DNA from: Cannabis sativa
Taxonomy: Eukaryota; Streptophyta; Magnoliopsida; Rosales; Cannabaceae
Length of the DNA stretch: 64,000 nucleotides
Assembly: GCF_029168945.1 (NCBI RefSeq)
Contig: NC_083604.1
Location: 45,689,686 to 45,753,685 of the forward strand
Reading direction: 5' to 3'
Part shown: in pieces, positions 11,629 through 22,869 of the stretch
Layout: each line of letters starts with the position of its first letter
Position numbering within the stretch: position 1 is the first letter of the stretch
Position numbers and translations under genes: made by a program
The notes under the pieces: model-generated
What the model saw: the letters and a program-made list of their open reading frames with translations, nothing else
What the model was told of the DNA's origin: nothing
The model's database searches: none

Positions 11629-12915
11629 TTTTTTTTTTTTTTTTGAAAAAGTACGTTTATAAATAAAATTGAAGTTAGACCTCTCGGTCATTACAAAAGA
11701 TATTATCTGGTATCATAGAAAGCTCTACCACCCATAACATTGTTGGCAAACACCCATCTGACCAAATTATGGGTCGCAAAATTATAGTTTCTAGGAATAC
11801 AAGAAAAATTATAATGTCATAAAAATAGAGAGGAGCTTGCAATGTCGCACATATTTCTCAATCCTCCAAAATGAGTCGTCCTCCTTTAAATTCTTGATAA
11901 TAGTCACTAAGTCACTCTCTACCAAAACAAAAAGATGATGCACTGACAGCTGTCTCTATGGCTAAATGACAGGCTGCAGCTTCTCCAACGAGTGGGTTCG
12001 AGAAGTGTAGTCTTTCTGCCGCCACCCACAGAACTGATTCCTTATGGTCCCTCGCAATCGCCACAGCGCACATAGTTTCACCTCCGACTTTGACATCGTA
12101 GTTAATTTTGACCCAATCTTCTGGCGGTAAAGACCAAGCAGGAGTCCCAACAGACTGTGGAGGGGAGATAAGACAGGAGCCATAATCTGCGTAACAAAAA
12201 TAAATAGAGTCAATATAGTATTTAATGTTACCCATTGAATTGTTATGTACCTTGTCGTTGCAGGCCCTCCAAATGGTATCAACCACAATCGAGGCATAAA
12301 AGAACAACTTATTAGTATCAACTCCTCTGGATTTAAGATTCCATAGGAAAGTAACCCAGTCCCACATGCGAGCACCTGACTCCTGAACAGGCATAACTCC
12401 CTAAGGTGAAGACCGCCAAAGATGGAAGGCAAAATTCCAGTAAAGGAATAAGTGCTCTGTGGTCTCCTCAGCCTCCCCGCAGATAGGGTAGGAAACCTCC
12501 TCAAAACCCACTCTCTTAGCAAGAGGGGCTCTTAAGGGTAGAGCATTAGAGAGGATACTCCACCAATGGACTTTGTGACGCTCCAGAATTTTTGAGTTCC
12601 ACAGTTTGTTCCAAAGTGTCGGAGCAATGTTGCACAAGGGATCCCGATCAAGGGCTTGAATAAGATAGGCAGACTTAGTTGAAAAGAGACGGTTTGGTTC
12701 TTTTGTCCAGACCCATCTATCCTTTCCCTGGCCGCTCGGAGTACCACCTCTAAAGATGTTACTAATTGTTTCCTGGTCAAAGAGGGTATGGAGCTTAAGT
12801 GTGTCCCAGTTCCCGTCAGGTAAAAGTAAATCTGACACTGTCTCCAAACCCAATTGTTGTTAAGAATTGGGTTTGGGGTGAAAATCCATACCATGGATAA
12901 CCCACGCGTCATCCC
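11629..12915 (-). mobile_element. 5'-truncated LINE (L1-type), minus strand
   Basis: Minus-strand conceptual peptides give the last domains of a plant non-LTR retrotransposon ORF2. The zf-RVT domain (about 12853-12401) contains DRWVWTKEPNRLFSTKSAY and a decayed EAEETTEHLFLYWNFAFHLW. The RNase H-like domain (about 12160-11930) contains PEDWVKINYDVKVGGETM and GEAAACHLAIETA. The zinc site is broken: the usual CPxC is YPIC and the later Cys is Trp. A T-run at 11631-11644 is the poly(A) tail of the minus-strand element. Endonuclease and reverse transcriptase are missing, as expected after 5' truncation. The frame changes between the two domains, so the copy is dead. Confidence 0.9.
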
Positions 12916-13514
12916 AAATTATATATATATATATATGAATATCAAATAATAAAATCATATCAAATAATTTTAAATTTATTTTTATGTAAAAGGTAAAATA
13001 TATATTTATTAAAAAAAATATATAAAGAACTCTAAAGAATTTTTTTGTTTTTTTAAAAAAAAAAAAAACTTACCATATAATTTCTCATATACAAAATAAA
13101 ATACACAAAAAAAACTTCAAATATACATTATAGTGAAAAAAAAATTAAAAAATTGAACAATATTCAAAAAAATATAGATATATAAAAAAAAAAAAAATCA
13201 TAAATTTATTAAAAACTTATCATATAATTTCAAAATAATTGTCATTATTATATCTCACTTATAGTCACCACTAAATTTAAAGTTGATGTCATCACCGTAT
13301 TGCCACGTTACTGCCTTATGACTCAACTTTATATAAATATATAGATAAATAAATATAGTTAATTTAAAATTTTTATTAAAAGATATTACTAACCGAAAAA
13401 TAAAAAAAAAATAAGTGATATTGGAATAAGGTTTTAAAAATAATAAATAAATAATTTTTTTATGAACATAGTATATATATTAATATATATACTACATAAT
13501 ATATTTAATATATA
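12916..13514. other. AT-rich spacer, no gene seen
   Basis: The stretch opens with a (TA) run (12920-12936) next to the LINE breakpoint. It is otherwise A/T homopolymer-rich. One segment (13255-13325) carries a variant of the CGTTACTGCCTTATG repeat module found again near 18510. Confidence 0.5.
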
Positions 13515-13520
13515 CATAAA

Positions 13521-16005
13521 GGAGACTATTACAATAGGGATTGGGTAAAATACCTATTGATAGAAATAGTAATTTATAACCTTTGATTTAATTCGATAGC
13601 TCAAATTAACTCTTGAAAACTACACCATAATTAATATATTTATTTATTTATAATTAACTTTGAATATTATTAATTATAAATTTAACTAACAAAACTTCAA
13701 ACCTAACTCCAAACCATAATGTCTACTAAAAATTTAATTTTCATTATATATATATTTTTTTTTAATTTTAGATTTATAATATTTTAATTTAATTTATTTT
13801 AAAACAATAAATATACTTATAAAAAACTATAACATGTTAAACTTATAATAATCAATATAAGCACTCTTAAAACAATCAAAACGTCATGAGTTCAATCCTT
13901 TAAAAGTAATATTTTTTTCTTTATTTTTATTTAATTTAAAATTTCAATTAATTTAATAATTTCAAAATTTTATCATGTTATATTAATTAATTTACTTTTC
14001 AAAATTATAATGTTCAATGTATTTAAAAATTTTAGATATAAAATTAATTATTTATTTTAATTACATTATTTATATAATCATATGCATAAAATAATAAATA
14101 ATACATATTTATAATATATTTTTTCTTCAACTTAGTTCAATGTATTTAAAATTTTTTAAATATTAAATTAATTTTTTTTTAATAACACTATATCTATATA
14201 AATTATGCATGTACTAGTTAGCTAGTAGTATACATATATAGTTGAAAAAAAATTAATGCACATAATCCTATCTCTTTTTAAGTGACATGAGTTCAAGCCT
14301 TGACACCTTCATTTAATAATAAATTTATACAATTTATTTTTTACATATTACATTTATTTCGTTTTTTTGAAGAGTTTTTTATCTCCTCTTTATCATTCTC
14401 ACTAACGGTAATCATACAATTCATTTCGCACTATTTTGAGTACATTCGATTTGTACTAAGTGAGAATTTCATATTTTGGATCCAATCCACATTATAACTC
14501 AAATCTAATCTGCAAAACTGCAGATTAGATTGGTTAGTTTTTAATATTGAATTACTTAATGTTTCTTAGTTTTCTCACATAACTAACAACAAAATAAAAA
14601 TAAATTATTATTATTTTATGTCGCCAACAACATATTAAAATAAATAAAACAAAAAATAACAAACATAAGGGAAAAATTATATGTATAAAGAATGTTTAGT
14701 TTTATTTTACAGTGTGTACTTGCATAGTAAATAAATTACCACTATGTGTACTTACATAGCAAATAAATTTTACAGCAATAAAGTATTATATTTGGATGAT
14801 ATTAATGTCTTACTGCACGTTTTATAATTATCCAAAGTTGTCATAGACTATCAAATTTAGATGAGATCGACGGTAATTGAGATCGTTCAGATATTTTTTA
14901 GTGCAAAACTTTTCATCTATTTATTATGTATTTTTATTTGACAAAATTTATTATTCAATATTTTATTTGATAAAATTTTTCATTTAATTATTATTATTAT
15001 TATTGCATGTATTATTTTATTGTTCACTATTATACTTTATGTAATACAACTATCAATATATATTAACAAATAAAAATTTAAGACTTTCCACCACAATAAT
15101 TATAAATTTTAAAAATTTTAAAATATTAAAATTGTTCCAAACCCTAAAGCCTAATATCTCTAGATCATAAAATGTAACCAGATTTATCATAATATCTCTA
15201 GCAAGAACAAATACATAAAATGTAATCAGATTTATCATACTATCTCTAGATCGAATTATCATTAAGTTTTATTTTGATAAAAAAACTAATTCAGGGTCCT
15301 ATTTGTACAATTTTAAAAAATACAGGATTCATTTTATCATTTAATAAAACAGAGGGACTAATTGGTAACTTTTATAAAACACGGTGTCTAAAATGGTATT
15401 TACCCATATATATATTAACAAAAAAAAAAAAATTGAAGATTTTCCACCACAATAATTACAAACTTTAAATTATTACAGTATAAGAATTATTTCACACTAA
15501 TAATGAAAAAATATTGAAGAAATTTAAATTATTGTTTGGAAAAAAAATCAAATTATTCAATTAAAAATAATATAAAGCATGTCTTTACAAATGATTGAGC
15601 TTATGACATTATAGTTGATGTAAGAGAATTTTACCGCTTACTCTATGATTATATTATTGATTGTATTGATTATTTTAGGATTAAATAACTTGAATATTTT
15701 GTACTCTTTTAGCTATAATTATTGTTGAGTAGAAAATAAAATTAATATATAAATTCAAATTAAAAAAATAATTCATTAAAATTATAAAAAGTTATAACGT
15801 AAATAAGTAAGAAAAATTATAAGTTTGGAGTTAACTTTGGAGTATTGTTAGTTGGATTTAATTATTAATATTTAAAATTAATTATAAATAAAAAATAATA
15901 TTAATTATGGTGTAGATTCTAAGAGTTAATTTAAGCTATTTAATTAAATCAAAATCATTATACATATCAATAGGTAAAATGTACAATACCTATTGTATTA
16001 GCTCC
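13521..16005. mobile_element. 2.5-kb long-TIR element, non-coding
   Basis: Terminal inverted repeats of about 170 bp face each other. Left: GGAGACTATTACAATAGG at 13521, with TACACCATAATTAATAT about 110 bp in. Right, in reverse complement: GGAGCTAATACAATAGG, then TACACCATAATTAATAT. A 6-bp direct repeat CATAAA flanks it (13515-13520 and 16006-16011); the exact target-duplication length is uncertain. The interior is AT-rich with no transposase. It includes a partial copy of the MITE at 49658 (about 15120-15404). A Mutator-like or foldback element is most likely. Confidence 0.7.
15120..15404. mobile_element. Partial Mutator-type MITE copy
   Basis: The right part (CAGGGTCCTATTTGTACA near 15293 to AAAATGGTATTTACC at 15404) matches the MITE at 49658-50032. 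Part of the left side shows an internal duplication of an AAAATGTAACCAGATTTATCAT-like segment (15169 and 15218). The left inverted repeat is not recognisable. Confidence 0.6.
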
Positions 16006-16011
16006 CATAAA

Positions 16012-16631
16012 ACACATAATATATGTGAAATTTGTTTATTTAGATCTTTTTTAATTAATTAATCAATTAATATTTATGTATTTAGTAAAAAATTAAAAAA
16101 AAAAAATAAGAGAATTAAGGAGATAGATAGAGTAGAACAAAACCAATTTAGAATAACATGTCACTGGCTTCTATTTCTGCATTCCTGTAAATTTTTGAAT
16201 GGTTTACAGTACCGAAAATAAAAATATCAAAAACTTTATTTTAGGCATTGTAAATTATTTAAAATTCTTAAAAAATTTATAGGTATGATACTGCAATTAA
16301 AATAAATACTGTTATGAAAAAAATATTCCGACATGTAATTTCGGGTGTGAAGGTTGACTAAGAGGTTGTAATAGGAGGTTGAAATTAGCACTCCTCTTCA
16401 AATATATCATTCAAAGAAAATTTAAAGATAAAATCAGTTTGTTAGATAAAAGAAAAAAGTGACGAAAATTAAAAACCTAAAAATTTTATGAAACTAAAAT
16501 AAGTGTTACAATTCATTTAATTATTTGTCAAAGACCTTTCACGCGATAGATTATCTTAGGACTCGATAGGAGAGAGATCCATTACAGAGAGATATTGCTA
16601 TATAATATTTAATTATGGAATTCAACATATA
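16012..16631. other. AT-rich spacer, no gene seen
   Basis: The first part (about 16088-16175) holds one copy of the AT-rich repeat module seen again at 17866, 18058 and 18466 (AACATGTCACTGGCTTC here). The remainder, including TTTCGGGTGTGAAGGTTGAC near 16340, has no open frame and no element ends that I can define. Confidence 0.5.
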
Positions 16632-16636
16632 CCTGT

Positions 16637-17380
16637 TGTTGCCCCTGATTTTGTCCAAAATACGTGGACCAATTTGACTGTGACACATGGACTGAAGAAG
16701 CAAGACTTTGAGATAAATCGACTAAGTCTCCTTAACCAAAAGGATCAGCATTTAACATGCCTCCCGGAGAAGGTATGAAAGTTTCATATACTCCCGGAGA
16801 GCAAGACTACAATGAGGCATCTCTGGGAGGTATCGAATCCTATCTGAACAGTCACCTCGCATTTAATGCCGCATGGGAGGAGACGTATTGAAACTGCCAT
16901 AAATATTAAAGTCTGACGGCATAACCCCCCTTCTGCAGCTACTACGCTATGATTAATGAGCCTAGTGACGACTACTTTATAAGAAATCACATTAGTCAAG
17001 AAAGGATAATGGATTACGTCCATTAAACCCATAAAGAGCCTAGGGATTAGACCATGCCTTTCCTATGATGTATCCATTGGGAATGTGTGCCTTTACTGAA
17101 TATTACAGAAAGACATGTACCTCAGTTCTGGGGATCACCCCCCAAAACACTATAAATACCCCCCAAACTCATTAAAGCGGGGGTCGAGAATTCTGGGTTC
17201 CATAAGAACTAGAGAGAAAAACCACAAAGAACATTCTCTGAAATAAATACTCTCATAAATATACAGACTCGTGGATTAAGGCTCATTAATGCCCCAACCA
17301 CGTAAAACTCTCGTGCATTAACTCTTTAGAGCTTTCTTAAATATTATTATTATATTGGTTGTCGAAAATCTCGGTCAACA
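16637..17380 (+). mobile_element. Solo LTR (744 bp)
   Basis: The LTR begins TGTTGCCCCTGATTTTG and ends TCTCGGTCAACA. It has a perfect 5-bp target duplication CCTGT (16632-16636, 17381-17385). A TATA box TATAAATACC lies at 17151, preceded by a C-rich patch, and the downstream part (17200-17340) resembles the R/U5 region of plant gypsy LTRs. No internal region is present, so this is a solo LTR. The 82-aa minus frame at 16784-17032 is a by-product. The lineage is uncertain, probably Ty3/gypsy; it is unrelated to the 25591 LTR. Confidence 0.88.
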
Positions 17381-17385
17381 CCTGT

Positions 17386-18243
17386 AAATTATGTAATTAT
17401 TTGTAAATATAAAGAAAATATTTTTGATACTATATAGAAAAAAGAGAAAGAATGATAACAATCATGAAGAGAGAAAAGAAAACAAAAAAAAAAAAGTGGT
17501 GCAGTTAGAGGTTGAGAGAATACACATAGTAACAAAAGATTAAACAATCAAAATTAAAATATATACTTTCAAAAAAAAAAAATCAAAATATATGGAGAGT
17601 GCAGTTGAATTTTTTTAGTTAATGATATATATATAGATAAATACAGATGGCTTGGGTTATATAATTTAGTTCTAAATCTCAATTAATTTTTAATTAATAA
17701 AAAATTAAAACAAATAAAGTCAAAAAACAAAAAACGTGTGATGAAAGATTTGGAATAATTTTTTTTTAAAAAAATAATAAATAAAAAATAAGAGAACTAA
17801 AGAAAAAAAAAATAGAGGTATATATTTTATATCAATTAAATATTTATGAAACTAATAAAAAATTAAAAAAATGAGATAATTAAGGATAGAACAAATAATA
17901 CTTTTTGAGAGATTGTAGAGTGTCATGCCACTTCTTCAAATCTCTCATTTATATATTTATATAGATAGATTATTAAAATAATATAAAATTATTAATTTGT
18001 AAATTTATGTTAATATAAAATTATTAATTTGTAAATTTATGTTCTAATAAAATATTAAAAATGAGAGAATAAAGAAGAGAAGAGAAAAATAATTTTGGAG
18101 AAATTTTAGAGTGTCATGTCACCGTCTCATATCTCTTCTATATATAGATATTATTTTTAAGATCTAAAGACGACAATAATCCTTTAATCATACATCATCA
18201 AAAATAAAAATAAAAATCAATTACTTATGAGTTATGAGATTTT

Positions 18244-18274
<31 letters not shown>

Positions 18275-19889
18275 TTATATGAATTGTGAAAATAAAGAAA
18301 TTAAAATAATAATTATTTATCTCACTTGTTACATTTTATTGATAAATTTGAAGTTATAATTTATTTAAAAATAAATTTAAAAAAATAATAGAATTAAGGA
18401 AAAAAAATAAATAAAGGTATATATTTAATATTAATTATTATTTAAAAAGTTAATAAAAAATTAAAAAAAAAATGAGAGAGATAAGGAGAGAATAAATAAG
18501 GTTAATTAGAGAAATTTTAGACCGTCACGTTACTGCCTCATACTTCTCTTTTATGGTTTAGAGTTTAGGGTTTATTATTTTTTTTTTCAATTTTTAAAAT
18601 AAAAAATTAAAGTGTGTTCTGTAAATTTTATTTTCATTTGTTGATTTTATTTAAGTCATATCCGGAGCGGGGTCCGAGGTCGGGACTTGGGGCGAGTCCA
18701 AGTTCAGGGCCGGGGTCGAGTTCGGTTTCCAAGATCTAAGTTGGGGTCGGAGTTCAAAATATTGATTAAAAAAATCTGTTTAAAAAATGTTAAAAGTGTT
18801 TTTTTTTTTTGTTTTTGAAATCTAGATTCTTAATTAAAAATTTAAAAAGTAAAAACAGTTTTATAGAACATGATTTTAGAAAATATTTTTTCTTTTTCTA
18901 ATTTTAAAAATAAAAAACTGATTAAATAAGTATTACCAAACACTTCCTAAATAAATAGTTCCATTAATAATAGAAATAATAAACTCTTATGATTTCAAAA
19001 TGGGGTATATAATATAATGAGTAATATATAATTAATATGTCAATATTTACTATTGCACTCCATGTCAATTAAAAAAACAAAAAAACAAAAAATATCATTG
19101 TATTTTTAAAAAATGTGTCCAAAAAAAACTAAATGTATGTATCTACATGTACAAAGCAACACACATATAAAAAAAAAAATTATCACGAATAAACTAAAAA
19201 TATACACAATAAAAAATACACATGAATAAAAAAAATAACTGAAAAATAATTGTTCAAAAAAAATTATGGAAACTATTTAAAAACAACTAAAAAATAACAT
19301 AAAAATAGCAAAACAAGATGCACATACACACAACAAAAATATTACCTGGAATAAACTGAAAATATACACGATAAAAATGTGCATAAACTAAACGAAAACT
19401 GTACTTAAAAAATACATAAAAGCAACTATAGAATACATACACAACAACATAAAAATAACTATAAAATAATAAAAATACAACTATAAATTAATAAAAAAAT
19501 AAGACACCAATCTTGTTAAAATATGCAAATTATTCAAATATTAACTCTAAATAAACTACTATAAATTCAAAAAAAAAAAATATACTACATTTTATTAATT
19601 ATGTAAAAGATAGCAAAATAAAGGAGACTGCTCTTATTTATTTATTTATTTATTTTTGAGAGAGAGAGAGAGAGAGTTAAAATAAATTTGAGAGAAATGA
19701 TAAAAGTAAAAAAAAAAAAATTATATTTTAGTAAAAGTTAAAAGAAATTAATTAAGATTTTCTTATAAAATATGATTAATTAAAGAAAAATTATTTAAAA
19801 TAGTTAGAGTGAGAATAATAAGAAATAAAAAAGAGAGAAAAAGAAATAGAATATGTATTTTATTTTATTTTTTAAAAAATAATAAAATA
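17386..19889. repeat. AT-rich region with recurring modules
   Basis: No gene is seen. Copies of a module of about 80 bp (A-rich GAGAGAATAAGGAGAG, then TTTTAGAGTGTCATGTCACC, then TCTCATATCTCTTTTATAT) occur at about 17866-17950, 18058-18140 and 18466-18552, with a relative at 16088-16175. A direct duplication AAAATTATTAATTTGTAAAT lies near 17984 and 18016. A GC-rich patch sits at 18660-18755, (TTTA)n at 19635-19655 and (GA)n at 19660-19676. The rest is A/T homopolymer. Confidence 0.6.
18660..18755. repeat. GC-rich degenerate minisatellite
   Basis: Irregular repeats of GGGGTCCGAGGTCGGGACTT, GGGGCGAGTCCAAGTTC, GGGCCGGGGTCGAGTTC and GGGGTCGGAGTTC form a short GC island in extremely AT-rich DNA. 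The unit is about 12-18 bp. No coding signal is seen. Confidence 0.65.
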
Positions 19890-22301
19890 TCTTTATATAT
19901 TAAAAGTGCCTATCTAACGGCATTTCTTGGTTTCTTTATATATTAAAAGTGCCTATCTAACGGCATTTCTTGGTTTAACATTCTTGGTTTAACAGAATAT
20001 ACTTAAAAATAAAAGAATATTATGTTAAATTTAGCGATTAGGTTTGATCTCCCGTTAAAAAATAAACCCAATAATTAAACCCAAAAAATTAAACAATCTT
20101 TTAAATAAACAATCTTTTAAATATTAATAATCTCTTTTTAAATTAAAAAAATCATCTTAGCCACATATCTCTCTAACAAACCTATGTTGGGAGAATATTA
20201 ATAATTTTTTTATTTATTTTTTAAAAAAGAAAAATATAGATAAAATATTTAGAAAAGATAATATAAAAGAATATTGATTGTGTTGGCTTAGACATTTTTG
20301 GGCTTGGGCTTAAAAAAATAATAATAAAGAAAAGATAAAATGGGCTGTAATTAGTATTTACCTTATATGTTTGTGCTTATTTTTAGTTTTATTTTTAATT
20401 TTACCACCAAGAGTAGAAGGTTGAAAAATATTAGAATATGAAAATATTATTGGTGCTTATTAGTAATTTGCAAAGAATGTGAAAGTCTATAAATATATAG
20501 TTGTGTAGCTATTATTAGATATGAAATGAGATAATAGAACTTTTTTCAATTAGAAGATTAATGTACATTTTACTATTGATAACATACATTATTATAACAC
20601 AACTATATTTTACTTACTAAATATACTGACACATATTTTATTTTTATAAAATAAATCGTTCAAATAATTGTACTATTTTAATTATTAATTCAAATAAAAA
20701 ACTAAAATATTAAATAAAACTAACACTACGTGGCTTGGCACGTAACAATCACCTAGTAACAGAATATACCTTAAAAATAAAAGAATATTCTGTTAAATTT
20801 AAAGATGTTAATAGGTTTGATCTCCCGTTAATATATAAACCCAATAATTAAACCCAAAAAATTAAACAATCTTTTTTTAAATTAACAATATTTTAAACTG
20901 TTTTTTTAAACCCAATATTTTAAATTTTTATTTTATTAATACTATTTTATTATTTATTTAGATTCTCACGTCAATTTTTCCAAACACATTTATTTTTCTT
21001 TAAGCAGGAAAATTCAAAATAATAACAGATTCTCAATTTTCTCTCTACTCTTGCGAATAAAATCCTAATACCCTGCCCCTAATCAAGCGATGAACTCAAC
21101 CAATCCAAATATGAATTCCTCTTCCTAGCAGTTGTGACGATTCTTGATAATTTGTCGTGCCTTCAATGACGATAATTCCTAATGCCTTCAATGACGATGA
21201 AGAGAGCACAATAGTTATTTTGAATTTTTTGGGTTCAGAAAGTATCGAATTCTTTGTGAGGTCAGAGTTTTGTGTTTTGTGTTAGGGAGAAGTGGAATAA
21301 ACATAGAGAGAGCTTTTACAATCGTTGTAGAAGACATACAGATACAGAGTGATCCAACTATGAAACAAAAAATTAACTTTAATGGAGGAACCAATGAAGA
21401 AGGTAAGACTAAGTGTATATATGTGTATGGTCTATTGATTTGATTCTCGTATCAACATTATATCTATTTGCTGAAATAACTGAGTAAAGAGTAAACTAAT
21501 ATCTACAGTTTGAAGTTTTAACATTACTTTCTATTTCATTGTTTGACTTCTTACGAGTCCAAGAATGTGTCACTTTAATTAGATACCCTAACTCTTTTTA
21601 AACAAAAGACACAGTGTGTTCACAAGAGGCATTTACTCCGCTTTCGGTAGAGTCGAGACAACATGCAAGGTATGCATTACATTCTCGAAACTACGATTAT
21701 ATAAGTATATATAGCTGGAGTTAATGTACAATATTCGTTCAAAATTCTTAAAATTAAACATGTTATCTAATTACTTCGATCAACAGGACATAATTTTTAA
21801 AATTGTGATTCATCTCTCCTTTAATTTTTTTCGTTCATAATTAATTAAACATATTTACCCTTTTACTAATTTTTCCTAATAATTGTTCGTTTGTGTTATA
21901 GCTAGGATAGTCATGTAAAAGCTTCATCTAAAAAGGTGAGATATGTATTTTAAAATTGCTTCAAATACCTTCATCTATTTTATTATATAATATGTGCAGT
22001 CTTTGACAAAGTCAGAGTATCTTTTTTTTTTTGAAAGATTTATAATTTTATGATTGAGATTATATATTGGGTATATGTTGTATATATATTGATAAATATA
22101 CAAATTTATATATTTAGAGTCATTCAATTTTGTTATTCAAATATATATGTTGTTTCGTACATATGATTATGTATGTTTTTCTTTAATTATTTAAAAAAAT
22201 AAGTAAACTGAATATTTGATGTTTGTCTAACTGTTAGTACTTGACATTAATTAAATATATAAAACTAATTAATACGTGCATTGCACGTAATTTTTACCTA
22301 G
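19890..22301 (+). mobile_element. Helitron (outer), non-autonomous
   Basis: The 5' end is TCTTTATATATTAAAAGTGC, preceded by A (19889). The 3' end has the hairpin TACGTGCA-T-TGCACGTA (22273-22289), then TTTTTACCTAG ending at 22301, followed by T. A 5' TC, a 3' hairpin about 10 nt before CTAG, and insertion between A and T with no target duplication are the Helitron hallmarks. The body is interrupted by a second Helitron (19933-20756). No Rep/helicase protein is encoded. The interior around 21000-21420 is somewhat less AT-rich and may be captured sequence. Confidence 0.85.
19933..20756 (+). mobile_element. Helitron (inner), nested
   Basis: The same 5' terminus TCTTTATATATTAAAAGTGC starts at 19933, and a separate 3' end (TACGTG/CACGTA hairpin at 20727-20744, CTAG at 20753-20756) closes an 824-bp unit. 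Removing it rejoins ...CTTGGTT to TAACAGAATATACC..., the continuous sequence present inside the inner copy itself. This shows the inner unit inserted into a near-identical outer one. The empty site reads T|T rather than the usual A|T. It is non-coding. Confidence 0.8.
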
Positions 22302-22492
22302 TAATTTGTAAAAGAGTGCAAAAGTGTTAAAAAAAAGAGATATAAAAATGTACACTTCTTATATGTATATATAAAGGCAAAATAATAGTTTGAGAAAAAA
22401 ATTAAAAGAGAAATGGAAAAAAATACAAAAGTGAAATAGAGATAGAGGAGAAAGAAAGAAAGAATATTAAAAAAAAAAGTAAGCCAATAACA

Positions 22493-22523
<31 letters not shown>

Positions 22524-22860
22524 TATAAAGAAGAGAATTTTTTTTTTGAAGCATTAATAAGTAAAAAAGAAAAAAAAAATAGCTAGGGAAATTATAAATT
22601 TAAAATTTTTAAAAAAATTAATATTTAGTGTAAATATAATTACTAAAAAAATAATAAATTATGTTAAAATAATTGATACCTAGTTCATCAATTCAACTCA
22701 TTCTAGTGAAATTTCTTAAAATCCAATGCATTGTCTACAAAATATTTGACTCTTCTAATTTTTGTGTAATAAATGATAATTGTTTTTGGTTAAATAATTT
22801 ATATTTTTTTTTATAGGAATATGTATATGTTCATACTACTTGTTCTCTTTGTTTTTGTAA
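22302..22860. other. AT-rich spacer with (TA)n
   Basis: No gene is seen. A (TA)n run occupies about 22500-22527. The rest is A-rich with scattered GAAAGA runs. Confidence 0.6.
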
Positions 22861-22869
22861 GAAGGTGTT

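Noticed and set aside
13880..14320. AGTTCAATCC / AGTTCAAGCC segments as tRNA or SINE B-boxes
   Set aside because: No matching A-box at the right distance, no cloverleaf and no poly(A) or duplication; isolated short matches are expected by chance.
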